A DNA stretch of 38,272 bases from JAFGHJ01 sp964418485 (lineage in GTDB: Bacteria > Hydrothermota > UBA3072). The stretch lies in the NCBI GenBank assembly GCA_964418485.1, contig CAYQMH010000016.1, positions 1-38,272 of the forward strand, written 5' to 3'. Below, in pieces: positions 14,355 through 22,649 of the stretch (position 1 is its first letter; every line of letters starts with the position of its first letter). The translations under genes were made by a program, and so were the position numbers. A model generated the notes under the pieces. It did not search any database, was not told where the DNA came from, and saw nothing but the letters and a program-made list of their open reading frames with translations.

Positions 14355-15512
14355 TTGAATCCTCTTTCAGGAAAAGTTATTCTCATCGGAGTTACAGCTG
14401 GTGTTTCTGCTTATAAAGTCCCTTTATTTATTCGAGCTCTTAAGGAAAAAGGGGCAACTGTTAAGGTAATTTTAACCGCGAATGCGAAAAAATTTATTTC
14501 CTCGGAAGTTTTGTCTGTTTTAAGCGATGGAGTTTTTGATTCTCTATGGCAAGAGGGTATTCCCCATATTACCTTAACTGAAGAAGCATCCCTTTTTGTT
14601 ATTTTGCCTGCCGATTATAACATCATAGGAAAGGCTTCCTCTGGTATTGCCGATGACCTTCTTTCGTCTTCGATCGCGGCTTACGATAAGAAGTTGTTGT
14701 TTTTTCCCTCTATGAATAGCAGAATGTTTGAAAATCCGGTTTTACAAAAAAACATAGATTATCTAAGGAGTTGCGGACATTTAGTTGTCGACCCGAGTTC
14801 CGGACCTTTAGCTTGCGGAGAAGAAGGAAAAGGCAGACTTCCTTCAATTTTTCGCCTTGTTCTTGAAACGGAAAAGGCTCTTTCTCCCGCTATTTTTAAA
14901 GATGATCTTTGTCTTATAACGGGGGGCGGAACTTATGAGAAAATTGACCCTGTAAGATATTTAACCAACGCTTCATCAGGTAAAATGGCTTATTCGCTCG
15001 CAAGAAACTGTTATCTAGTAGGTGGTAAGGTAAAATTAATTTTAGGAAGAAATACAATTATTTCTAATGCTGATATGCCCTATGAAATAACTAAAGTAGA
15101 AACGGCTCAGGATATGTTGGATGAAATTATGAAAAGATGGGCGGAAGTAAATTATCTTTTTATGAATGCGGCTATTTCTGACTTTACCGTTAGTAGAGAG
15201 GCTAAGAAAAAAATTAAGAAAACAAATGAATTGGTTTTAAAGTTGAAAAGTAATATCGATATTCTAAAAGAAATAAAGAAGGCAAAAAAGAAACAGTTTA
15301 TTGTTGGTTTTTCTCTTGAGTCCGAGAATCTTAAGACACTGACCTTGAAGAAAATGAAAGAAAAAGGTTGTGATTTAATGATAGGAAATTATCCTGATTC
15401 TATTGGAAGCGAAAATATTTCCGGGATAATCTTGTCGCCTGCAGGTGAAGAAGAGTTTAACTGCTCTAAAGATGAATTGGCATGGAAAATTGTCAACAAA
15501 ATAAAATCGTAG
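14355..15512 (+). CDS. coaBC: Bifunctional phosphopantothenoylcysteine decarboxylase / phosphopantothenate-cysteine ligase
   Basis: The 385-aa protein carries both CoA-synthesis steps. The CoaC half has GVTAGVSAYKVP at the N-terminus, FPSMNSRMFENPVLQKNI (family PAMNxxMwxNP) and PLACGEEGKGRLP (the substrate-clamp ACGExGxGRM). The catalytic His is expected around GIPHITLTEEAS. The CoaB half starts at ITGGGTYEKIDPVRYLTNASSGKMAYSLA and has MNAAISDFTV and KLKSNIDILKEI. The order is C then B as in other bacteria. TTG start 2 nt after the rpoZ stop, with GGAAG 8 nt upstream. The last 31 bp overlap the next gene. Confidence 0.93.
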   Translation: MNPLSGKVILIGVTAGVSAYKVPLFIRALKEKGATVKVILTANAKKFISSEVLSVLSDGVFDSLWQEGIPHITLTEEASLFVILPADYNIIGKASSGIADDLLSSSIAAYDKKLLFFPSMNSRMFENPVLQKNIDYLRSCGHLVVDPSSGPLACGEEGKGRLPSIFRLVLETEKALSPAIFKDDLCLITGGGTYEKIDPVRYLTNASSGKMAYSLARNCYLVGGKVKLILGRNTIISNADMPYEITKVETAQDMLDEIMKRWAEVNYLFMNAAISDFTVSREAKKKIKKTNELVLKLKSNIDILKEIKKAKKKQFIVGFSLESENLKTLTLKKMKEKGCDLMIGNYPDSIGSENISGIILSPAGEEEFNCSKDELAWKIVNKIKS

Positions 15513-16117
15513 AGGTTTTGAAACTCTTAAGATATATTGGTTTTGATGAGATCGATGAATCGCTTGTGAATGTTTCTTCTTTTCGTGATTTGATAGAAGA
15601 GGTTAGGAACTGCAAAAAATGCGTCCTTCATAAGACCAGAACAAATCCGGTTTTTGGAAAGGGTCCTATCAACGCAGAAATTATGCTTATCGGAGAAGCT
15701 CCGGGTAGAGAAGAAGACCTACAAGGGATACCCTTTGTTGGTAAAGCTGGTAAAGAATTGGATAATATGCTTCAAGCGGCGGGTATCAAAACCGATGAAG
15801 TATTTATCACTAATGTTGTTAAATGTCGACCTCCCGGAAACAGAAATCCGGAAAGCTATGAAATGATGAAATGTAACCCTTATTTGTTAAAACAGATCGA
15901 GACAGTTCGTCCTAAAGTTATTGTTCTGCTTGGAAATATAGCGCTTTCTCTCGTTACGGGAGAGCCGAGCGGTATTACGAAAATGAGAGGGAAAATATTG
16001 GAGTATATGTCATACCCTGCTGTACCCACATTCCATCCCGCTTATGTTATTCGCAATCCCGGTAGTGAAAAAATAGTGATTGAAGATTTTAAGAAAGCTG
16101 TAAGGAGTATAGCTTGA
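15482..16117 (+). CDS. Uracil-DNA glycosylase, family 4 (Fe-S type)
   Basis: The 211-aa protein is a type-4 UDG, removing uracil from DNA. CKKC (Cys44, Cys47) plus NVVKCRPPGNR and MMKCNPYL give the four Fe-S cluster cysteines. GEAPGREEDLQGIPFVGKAG is the active-site and uracil-binding motif, and FHPAYVIRNPG is the C-terminal HPxxxxR loop. The start is uncertain: ATG 15482 lies inside coaBC and has no SD, and a TTG at 15518 is an alternative that would still leave all motifs intact. Its stop overlaps the TTG of dnaB. Confidence 0.93.
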   Translation: MENCQQNKIVEVLKLLRYIGFDEIDESLVNVSSFRDLIEEVRNCKKCVLHKTRTNPVFGKGPINAEIMLIGEAPGREEDLQGIPFVGKAGKELDNMLQAAGIKTDEVFITNVVKCRPPGNRNPESYEMMKCNPYLLKQIETVRPKVIVLLGNIALSLVTGEPSGITKMRGKILEYMSYPAVPTFHPAYVIRNPGSEKIVIEDFKKAVRSIA

Positions 16118-17463
16118 CGGAAAAAGTGGGAATGCCTTATTCGGAAGAAGCAGAAGTTGCCGTAATATCCAGTATGTTAATGGATATGGGAGCAACCGCA
16201 GAGGTGAGTACTACCTTAAATCCGGATGATTTTTATTTTCCGGCGCATCAGATTATATATAGTGCTATTTTAGATGTTTACAATAAGGGTCAAAAAGTAG
16301 ATATCGTTACGGTTGTTGAGAGGTTGAAAAAAAAAGATTTATTGGAAAAAGTCGGTGGTTCATCTTATGTGGCTTCTTTTGTCAAAGGTAGCGTTTCAGC
16401 TGAAAATATTGTATACTATGCCGACATTGTAAGTGAAAAATCTATCTTAAGAGATCTTATAAAAAAAAGTAAGTCTATAATCGATATAGCGAGTTCCGCG
16501 AAAGAAGAAGTAGAAGAAGTTTTGGACGAAGCGGAGAATTTGATTTTTGACGTTAGAAAAAAGAAAAGCTATGAGAGAGTTAAACCGATAGCTCCTTTAC
16601 TTAAGCAAGTTATGAGAATTATTGAAGAAAGAGCGGAGAAGAAGAATTTATTGACAGGTATTCCTACGGGATTTATAAAGTTAGATAACATAAGTTGTGG
16701 TCTTCAAAATGCGGAGTTAATAATACTGGCTGCTAGACCTTCTGTGGGGAAAACAGCGCTCGCACTCAACCTTGCTTCCCATATTTCTATTAAAGAAGGG
16801 ATACCCGTGCTTTTCTTTTCTCTTGAAATGCACTGGGAAAGCCTTATTTTTAGGTTACTTTCATCTGAGTCACGTATTGATGGGAATAGAATAAGAAGAG
16901 GAAATTTAAGTAATGAGAAAGATGAATGGGGAAGATTAAATACAGTAATGTCTAGATTTTATGAAGCACCTTTTTATATCGATGCTTCGCCAGCCATGAC
17001 AATTTTTGAACTCAGGGCTAAAGCAAGAAGAATGAAAAAGAAATACGATATAGGGATAATATTTGCGGATTATCTTCAGTTAATTAAAGGGCCGCAGCTA
17101 CAGACAAGAGAACAGGAAGTCGCTGCCATAAGCCGGGCTCTTAAATCTATTGCCATGGAGTTGAATTTGCCTGTTGTTGCTCTTTCGCAGCTCTCACGGC
17201 AGCCCGAAAGAAGAGGGAAAGATTCCAGACCTATTCTTTCCGACTTGAGGGAATCCGGAGCTATCGAGCAGGATGCGGATTTTGTTATATTTATTCACCG
17301 GCCGGATCAATTTGAAAAGAGTTCTGATATGGAGAGAGAGCGAGAGGATGCCGAACTTATTATAGCAAAGCAGAGAAATGGGCCTGTAGGAAGTTTCTTT
17401 CTATCTTTCAGTAGGAAATATGCTAGGTTCGACAATAAAACAGAGTTAGAAACAGAAGAATGA
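16114..17463 (+). CDS. dnaB: Replicative DNA helicase DnaB
   Basis: The 449-aa protein has the DnaB N-terminal domain (MPYSEEAEVAVISSMLMD... FYFPAHQIIYSAILD) and the RecA-like motor. Walker A is LAARPSVGKTALALNLA (residues ~207-216), then FFSLEMHWESLIFRLL, Walker B-like IIFADYLQLI, ALSQLSRQPERRGKDSRPILSDLRESGAIEQDADFV, and the arginine-finger region ELIIAKQRNGPVG. It unwinds DNA at the fork. TTG start with AAGGAG 6 nt upstream, overlapping the UDG stop. ATG 16132 is a possible shorter start. No intein is present. Confidence 0.95.
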   Translation: MTEKVGMPYSEEAEVAVISSMLMDMGATAEVSTTLNPDDFYFPAHQIIYSAILDVYNKGQKVDIVTVVERLKKKDLLEKVGGSSYVASFVKGSVSAENIVYYADIVSEKSILRDLIKKSKSIIDIASSAKEEVEEVLDEAENLIFDVRKKKSYERVKPIAPLLKQVMRIIEERAEKKNLLTGIPTGFIKLDNISCGLQNAELIILAARPSVGKTALALNLASHISIKEGIPVLFFSLEMHWESLIFRLLSSESRIDGNRIRRGNLSNEKDEWGRLNTVMSRFYEAPFYIDASPAMTIFELRAKARRMKKKYDIGIIFADYLQLIKGPQLQTREQEVAAISRALKSIAMELNLPVVALSQLSRQPERRGKDSRPILSDLRESGAIEQDADFVIFIHRPDQFEKSSDMEREREDAELIIAKQRNGPVGSFFLSFSRKYARFDNKTELETEE

Positions 17464-18197
17464 TAGAGATAAAAAATGTCTGGAAAAGCTTTGAAGGAAA
17501 CGAAGTTCTTCGTGATTTAAGTCTTAATATCGGTAAAGGAGAGACTATCGCTATTGTCGGTTCAAGTGGTTGCGGTAAAACCGTTCTATTAAAACATATA
17601 CTAGGTTTACTTGAACCTGATAGGGGAAGAATTTTAGTCGACGGAGTTGATATTAACAAAGATTCCGCTCATCTTTTTGAAATACGGAGGAAATTCGGCA
17701 TGGTATTTCAGAGTTCCGCTCTTTTTGATTCGCTAAATGTAATGGGAAATGTAATTATTGGTTTAAGAGAGCATTTTCCTGATATGGGTAGAAAGGAAAT
17801 GGAGAATATAGGAAAGGAAAAGCTGGCTCTGGTTGGTCTCGATGAAACTTCTTTTATCAAAAAACCGCAGGAAATCTCCGGAGGCATGAAAAAAAGGGTC
17901 GCTATCGCAAGAGCCATAAGCCTCGATCCCGAATATATTATATACGATGAGCCTACTACCGGACTCGACCCAATAATGTGCGACAAGATGAACAAGCTTA
18001 TGCTTCATCTCAAAGGTAAACTTGGAAAAACTACGATCATGGTAACGCATGATCTTAATTCGGCTTTTAAAGTTACGGATAGAGTTGCGATGCTCGCAGA
18101 CGGAGAAATAGTCTTCGACGGAACCCCCAAGGAAGCATTAAAAACCAAAAATACTTTTATGAGCACATTTATAAAAAGTAGTTCTTTACTGGTTTGA
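17460..18197 (+). CDS. mlaF: ABC transporter ATPase of the MlaF/Ttg2A type
   Basis: The 245-aa ATPase has Walker A GSSGCGKT (residues ~33-40), Q-loop VFQSSALFDSLNVMGNV, signature ISGGMKKRVAIARAI, Walker B YIIYDEPTTGLDP and H-loop MVTHDL. The SGGMKKR signature and SSALFDSLTVxxNV Q-loop region are the marks of the MlaF group, which powers phospholipid movement between inner and outer membrane with permease MlaE and MCE protein MlaD. Neither partner is next to it, so it works with a permease encoded elsewhere. ATGA overlap with dnaB, TTGA overlap with radA. Confidence 0.85.
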   Translation: MIEIKNVWKSFEGNEVLRDLSLNIGKGETIAIVGSSGCGKTVLLKHILGLLEPDRGRILVDGVDINKDSAHLFEIRRKFGMVFQSSALFDSLNVMGNVIIGLREHFPDMGRKEMENIGKEKLALVGLDETSFIKKPQEISGGMKKRVAIARAISLDPEYIIYDEPTTGLDPIMCDKMNKLMLHLKGKLGKTTIMVTHDLNSAFKVTDRVAMLADGEIVFDGTPKEALKTKNTFMSTFIKSSSLLV

Positions 18198-19525
18198 ATT
18201 CGATGTTTATATGCGGAAACTGCGGTTACAAAACTCTTAAATGGATGGGCAAGTGCCCCGACTGCAAAAGCTGGGATTCTTTAGAGGAAGTAATCGAAGA
18301 AAAGAAATCTAAGTTAAAGAAAACCAAAGCCTTAAGTCCAAAATATTTAAGCGAACTTTCTGCGGGAGAAGAAGGGCGTTTTACAACGGGTATTTCGGAG
18401 TTCGACAGGGTTATGGGTGGGGGTATTGTTTCGGGTTCTCTAACTTTAATTTCGGGAGATCCCGGTATCGGTAAGTCCACGTTGCTTCTGATGGTATCCG
18501 GAATTCTTTCCAGGTCTTTTAAGGTTCTTTATGTTTCGGGTGAAGAGTCTTTGAATCAGATTAAGATGCGGGCACAAAGACTGGGGTTGGGAGAAGAAAA
18601 ATTATTAACCGTGTCCGAGACTGACATTGAAAGTATTCTTTCTTTAACTAAAAAAGAAAAACCCGAGGTAGTTGTTATAGATTCTATACAAACTATGGCG
18701 CTGTCCAGTCGGGGCGGAATCCCTGGTTCGGTTTCTCTGGTCAGGGAAATTACTTCGGAATTAATGGAAATCGCCAAGAAAAACGATATCACGGTGTTCA
18801 TTGTCGGGCATATTACAAAGTCGGGGAATATCGCCGGTCCAATGACTTTAGAGCATATGGTAGACGTCGTACTTTTTATGGAGGGCGATAGCACTCATTC
18901 TTTTCGTTTGTTGCGTTCAATAAAAAACAGATTCGGGTCTACCAATGAAGTCGGTATATTCGATATGGATGAAAAGGGATTAAAGGAAGTTCCGAATCCC
19001 TCTCTTTATCTAATCTCAGGGAAGGAAAAGAAATCTTCCGGCTCTGTAATTACTCCTACAGTCGAAGGAACCAGGGCTCTTATGGTTGAGATTCAGGCTC
19101 TTGTAATTCCGACAAGATTTTCTTATCCTCAGCGAGTCGCGAGAGGATTTGAAGAAAGAAAACTGGATCTTTTGATGGCTGTTTTTCAGAAACGTCTTAT
19201 GATGGATATGAGCGGATATGATGTTTATTGTAATATAGCAGGAGGTATGAACGTTTTTGAGCCATCTATAGATCTCGGTGTGATTTTAGCGATACTATCG
19301 AGTTTGCTTGAAAAACCCATTGGGGATGATTTCTGCATAGTGGGTGAAGTGGGCCTTTCGGGAGAGGTTAGAGCAGTTCCTTTTATTGTAAGCAGAGTGA
19401 AAGAAGCGAGTAAGATTGGTTTTAAGAGAATTGTTATCCCGGATAAAGCAGGAGATTTTAAGTCTGATATTGAGGTTTTAAAAGTTTCGAATGTCTCACA
19501 GGCAAAGGAGATTTGCAAACTATGA
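18194..19525 (+). CDS. radA: DNA repair protein RadA/Sms
   Basis: The 443-aa protein has the N-terminal zinc finger (CGNCGYKTLKWMGKCPDC), a RecA-like ATPase with Walker A ISGDPGIGKSTLL, the RadA-specific RSIKNRFGSTNEVGIF motif (KNRFG) and a Lon-protease-like C-domain (CNIAGGMNVFEPSIDLGVILAILSS... VGEVGLSGEVR). RadA is a branch-migration helicase in recombination. The TTG at 18194 overlaps the mlaF stop. ATG 18203, directly before the zinc finger, is an alternative, and neither has a visible SD, so coupling to mlaF translation is likely. Confidence 0.95.
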   Translation: MNSMFICGNCGYKTLKWMGKCPDCKSWDSLEEVIEEKKSKLKKTKALSPKYLSELSAGEEGRFTTGISEFDRVMGGGIVSGSLTLISGDPGIGKSTLLLMVSGILSRSFKVLYVSGEESLNQIKMRAQRLGLGEEKLLTVSETDIESILSLTKKEKPEVVVIDSIQTMALSSRGGIPGSVSLVREITSELMEIAKKNDITVFIVGHITKSGNIAGPMTLEHMVDVVLFMEGDSTHSFRLLRSIKNRFGSTNEVGIFDMDEKGLKEVPNPSLYLISGKEKKSSGSVITPTVEGTRALMVEIQALVIPTRFSYPQRVARGFEERKLDLLMAVFQKRLMMDMSGYDVYCNIAGGMNVFEPSIDLGVILAILSSLLEKPIGDDFCIVGEVGLSGEVRAVPFIVSRVKEASKIGFKRIVIPDKAGDFKSDIEVLKVSNVSQAKEICKL

Positions 19526-20160
19526 ATTCGTGGCCGCTTCTTTGGGTTATTATTCTTGGCTTTACTGGATGGCTTATCGTTATAGTGTGCCTATATCATT
19601 GCAATAAGCTGGATCAAGAAAAAAATTACAAAGCGATACGTTTTTCCGCTATTGAGGACGGGAGAGTTGGAAAATTATTTAAATCCGGAATAATCGAGGG
19701 TATACCAGTGGTTTCGGAAGATGATATGAAAAGAGTATCAAAATATTTAGAATCGGATGAAATTCCGGAGGGTTTTAAAGACGGTCTTCGGGTGCTAAAG
19801 GAATTGGACTTAACTGTAATGAGGGGTGATTTGCCCACTATTTGTAAAAAATTGAACTGTCCCGCGATAATCGCCGGAAATGACAAAGAAACGCTGGAAA
19901 TTCAGGGCATTGAATGTATTGATATAAAAGACCTCGATGAGATAGGAAGATCTAATTTGATAAGAGGAGAAAAAATTACTGTAAACCACATAGATTACGG
20001 TTACGATAGAGCTCAAGGTTATTTAGCTGATGGAACTCTTGTGGAGATTGAGGGTGATGTACCCGAAAATCATCCGGTTTCCCTAGAATGTTCTATTGAA
20101 GCTATTATGGAAAGTAAATTTAACCGAAAAGTTTGGGCTAAGGTTGCAAAACGTGATTGA
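19522..20160 (+). CDS. Membrane-anchored PIN-TRAM protein with degenerate PIN active site
   Basis: The 212-aa protein is a shortened relative of the YacL-type PIN/TRAM membrane proteins. One transmembrane helix (LLWVIILGFTGWLIVIVCLYH) replaces the usual four. The PIN-like part keeps EDGRVGKLFKSGIIEGIPVV (family IIDGRI...GFIEG), a GND turn and CIDIKDLDE. The TRAM part keeps RGEKITVNHIDYGYDRAQGYLADGTLVEIEG. The first catalytic Asp of the family LDTS is replaced (FSA), and the central Glu region is also changed, so nuclease activity is doubtful. The neighbours radA and ispD match the usual radA-yacL-ispD order. I prefer ATG 19522 (ATGA overlap with radA; GGAG 11 nt upstream). Confidence 0.8.
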   Translation: MNSWPLLWVIILGFTGWLIVIVCLYHCNKLDQEKNYKAIRFSAIEDGRVGKLFKSGIIEGIPVVSEDDMKRVSKYLESDEIPEGFKDGLRVLKELDLTVMRGDLPTICKKLNCPAIIAGNDKETLEIQGIECIDIKDLDEIGRSNLIRGEKITVNHIDYGYDRAQGYLADGTLVEIEGDVPENHPVSLECSIEAIMESKFNRKVWAKVAKRD

Positions 20161-20821
20161 AGCGGTAATTGTTGCGGGTGGTAGTGGAAAGAGGATGGGG
20201 GATGTTTACAAACAATTTTCACCGATTGCCGGAAAACAGATGTTTTCGTACTCATTAGAAAAATTTCTCGAATACGGAGTTAATAGAGTTATCCTTGTGG
20301 TTCCCGGAGGAGAGCTTTCGAATGTTAAAGAAAAAACTTCTGAATTTAAAGATAAGATTAAAGTAGTTCCGGGAGGAAAGAAAAGACAGGATTCCGTTTA
20401 CAATGGATTCAAAGAAACTTCAGAAGAAATCATTCTGATTCACGATGCCGTTCGACCTTTTGTCAGTCTAGAACTTATCGACAGAGTAGTAAAAAGTGTT
20501 AAAGAATTTGGCGTTTGCGCTCCGGGTATACCTGTGAGAGATACTTTGAAAATATTCAAAAATGATGAAATCCTATGGACCCATGCCAGAACTAATTTAC
20601 TTCAAGTTCAAACACCTCAGGGATTTAGAAGAGATATTTTGGAGCGTATTGTAAGGCTGTTTTCCGCTTATAGTTTTACCGATGAATTAGCTTTTGCCGA
20701 GAAATTAAATTATTATATTAGATGGGTGGAGGGCGATGCTTTTAATATTAAGGTTACCTATCCCTCTGATATGAAACTTGCCCAGACAATCGCTACATAT
20801 CAAAAAGGTAGGGAAGGCTGA
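20153..20821 (+). CDS. ispD: 2-C-methyl-D-erythritol 4-phosphate cytidylyltransferase
   Basis: The 222-aa enzyme couples MEP with CTP in the non-mevalonate isoprenoid pathway. AVIVAGGSGKRMG is the nucleotide-binding loop, KQFSPIAGKQMF follows the family KQY-x-x-x-x-G-x-P, and ILIHDAVRPFV is diagnostic (V-L-V-H-D-A-A-R-P). LLQVQTPQGFRRDIL and YPSDMKLA complete the set. I place the start at GTG 20153, 9 nt after an AAGG. The longer frame from 20096 would add 19 residues that match nothing in the family. It overlaps the PIN-TRAM gene by 8 bp and the next gene by 1 bp. No ispF follows. Confidence 0.93.
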   Translation: MIEAVIVAGGSGKRMGDVYKQFSPIAGKQMFSYSLEKFLEYGVNRVILVVPGGELSNVKEKTSEFKDKIKVVPGGKKRQDSVYNGFKETSEEIILIHDAVRPFVSLELIDRVVKSVKEFGVCAPGIPVRDTLKIFKNDEILWTHARTNLLQVQTPQGFRRDILERIVRLFSAYSFTDELAFAEKLNYYIRWVEGDAFNIKVTYPSDMKLAQTIATYQKGREG

Positions 20822-22137
20822 TGAGAATTGCGGGTGTTCACATCGAAAGACTAATCCTGGTGGTAAGGGATGATAAGAGTGGCAAGGTAACTTATTTTAA
20901 ATTCAAGACGCTTAAGGAATTATTTAATTCAAAGGAGATTAAGAGATGTAATGATATATATATTAATGCCGGAGAGAATAATTTTCTTGTAAAAGCGAAA
21001 TTTTTCACGAAGAAAGATCCGGAACAGGCGAAGAATTATGTATTAAAACATTTAAGTGAATTTTCCGTTGGCAGAGGTAAAGAATATGTAATAAAGCTTA
21101 CCGCGGTTCCAAAGGAAGATGGGTCTAATGTTTATATAATAGAAGGGAAAGAAGAACAAATTTATGCTAGAATTGTCGATTTGCCTGTCGAAAATTACAG
21201 AATTTCGGGAGTAATACCGGATAATTTCGCGATATCGTACCCATTTATGCTTGAAGAGGATTTGGATGAGCCGTTTTCTATTGTTGAAGTAGGATCTGAA
21301 GAGCTGGTACTTAATGTTATAGATAATAGAGTAATAACCTTTACTAGAAGCGTTTTCTTTGAAAAAAAAGATTTATTCAATTCTTTGGAAAAAGAAATTG
21401 ATATTTTATTACATAGAGTTGGTTCCGTGAAGAAAATATATTTTACGGGTGAGATAACGGATAAGACACTAAAAAAACTCAAAAAGGGAATTCCGTCTTA
21501 TAAAAATAAAATAAGTAAATTTAAAAGTCCTGAGCAGCTTTCTTCCGATGCTGTTCTCGCTTATGGACTTTCGCTTTCTCCGGTTATGGGATTTAAAAAT
21601 GATCTTACACCTGAATATATAGCTAACGAAAGAGAAAAGTGGAATAAAGAAGCAAAATTCAGAAGGTTTGCCCGTAGCATAGCTTATTTTATGGGAATTT
21701 TATTATCGATTCCGTTACTTTTATTAATCGCAGGAGAAGTATGGTTTTATGTATTCGATCGACAGACTGTTAAATTAAAAGATTCTTATCAAAAAGTTAA
21801 CAAAATTAGAACAGAAGTCGTAGTATTAAGAGAGAAATTAAAATTGCGTGAAGAGACAAGAACGTCAATACCGTGGGGTTTTTTCCTTTCTGAGATTTCT
21901 CGTTGTATTCCTGATGATGTTTGTTTGATTGAGCTTGAAAGTGAACCGACGATGAAAGAAAACAGAACAGGTTTTATTTTTTATTTAACAGGTGAGGGTA
22001 AAACGCAGGAAGCTGTTATGGATTTTTACTCTAAAATACAGAGTATGGAAATTATAGATGAAGCAAATATCAAAAAAATTAAAAACGAGAAAGGAATAAC
22101 GAGTTATGTTTTTACCGTTGTAGTATACTTCGAATGA
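20821..22137 (+). CDS. PilM/PilN-like fusion (GspL-like type IV pilus / T2SS inner-membrane protein)
   Basis: The 438-aa protein has a cytoplasmic actin-like half (residues 1-~265; IVEVGSEELVLNVIDNRVITFTRS is a typical PilM strand pair, and LAYGLSLSPVMGF matches the end of the PilM core). A basic stretch, one transmembrane helix (~287-310), a periplasmic coiled coil (~311-345) and a ferredoxin-like PilN domain (~350-438; EISRCIPDDVCLIELESEP, GKTQEAVMDFYSKIQSM) follow. This is the GspL arrangement, equal to PilM plus PilN. The nucleotide-binding D-x-G of PilM is not visible at the start (GVHIERL). It ends the ispD operon and converges with the pseudopilin genes, overlapping the GspJ-like gene by 26 bp. 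Confidence 0.7.
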   Translation: MRIAGVHIERLILVVRDDKSGKVTYFKFKTLKELFNSKEIKRCNDIYINAGENNFLVKAKFFTKKDPEQAKNYVLKHLSEFSVGRGKEYVIKLTAVPKEDGSNVYIIEGKEEQIYARIVDLPVENYRISGVIPDNFAISYPFMLEEDLDEPFSIVEVGSEELVLNVIDNRVITFTRSVFFEKKDLFNSLEKEIDILLHRVGSVKKIYFTGEITDKTLKKLKKGIPSYKNKISKFKSPEQLSSDAVLAYGLSLSPVMGFKNDLTPEYIANEREKWNKEAKFRRFARSIAYFMGILLSIPLLLLIAGEVWFYVFDRQTVKLKDSYQKVNKIRTEVVVLREKLKLREETRTSIPWGFFLSEISRCIPDDVCLIELESEPTMKENRTGFIFYLTGEGKTQEAVMDFYSKIQSMEIIDEANIKKIKNEKGITSYVFTVVVYFE

Positions 22138-22627
22138 AGACACCTGTCTTCAGGTTAATTTTGGTTATTCCTTTTTGGAGTCCTATTTCCCAATCCACAA
22201 CTTTTAATATTTCAAGACTTATTGGGTCGACAGGTAAGTAATATATCGCATCCGAACTCTCACCAATAAATTCACTTGGCAGATAATATATAAATCTGAA
22301 AGAAATTACTTTGGTGTCTGCCGGGGTTATGCTTTTGTTAGATTTAAACAGTAAAGAGTCTTTCCAGCAAAAAGAGGAAAGTTGTCCTTCCTGGTTGATG
22401 AAAGAAATACTATCTAGATCGGCATAATGTACTTCGCGGGCTCCACTTAATTCTATTCTTATTATATCGCATATCTTAACGCCTTCTTCTGTTAATTGGC
22501 TTTTCCATCTATGTTTATGTATATTTCTTTGTATATGTATGAATGTTGAGAATAAAAGAGCGCTGAGAATACCAAAAGTGAGAATGGATACTATTATTTC
22601 TATTAAAGTGAACCCGTTTTTTTTCAT
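22112..22627 (-). CDS. GspJ/PilW-like minor pseudopilin
   Basis: The 171-aa product begins MKKNGFTLIEIIVSILTFGILSALLFS, a class III prepilin leader cut at G5/F6 with Glu at +5. The globular part (GVKICDIIRIELSGAREVHYADLDSISFIN) resembles GspJ-type minor pseudopilins. The start is the ATG at 22627, preceded by a GGGGTAGGG stretch that can act as SD; a longer frame reaching 22666 runs into repeat DNA. It is the last gene of the minus-strand secretin unit, and its 3' end overlaps the convergent PilM/N gene. Confidence 0.75.
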   Translation of the reverse strand: MKKNGFTLIEIIVSILTFGILSALLFSTFIHIQRNIHKHRWKSQLTEEGVKICDIIRIELSGAREVHYADLDSISFINQEGQLSSFCWKDSLLFKSNKSITPADTKVISFRFIYYLPSEFIGESSDAIYYLPVDPISLEILKVVDWEIGLQKGITKINLKTGVFIRSILQR

Positions 22628-22649
22628 AACCCTACCCCGAAGATTTTTT

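Noticed and set aside
20096..20152. N-terminal extension of ispD
   Set aside because: The 19 extra residues match no IspD, and the GTG at 20153 has a better ribosome binding site position and family-like start.
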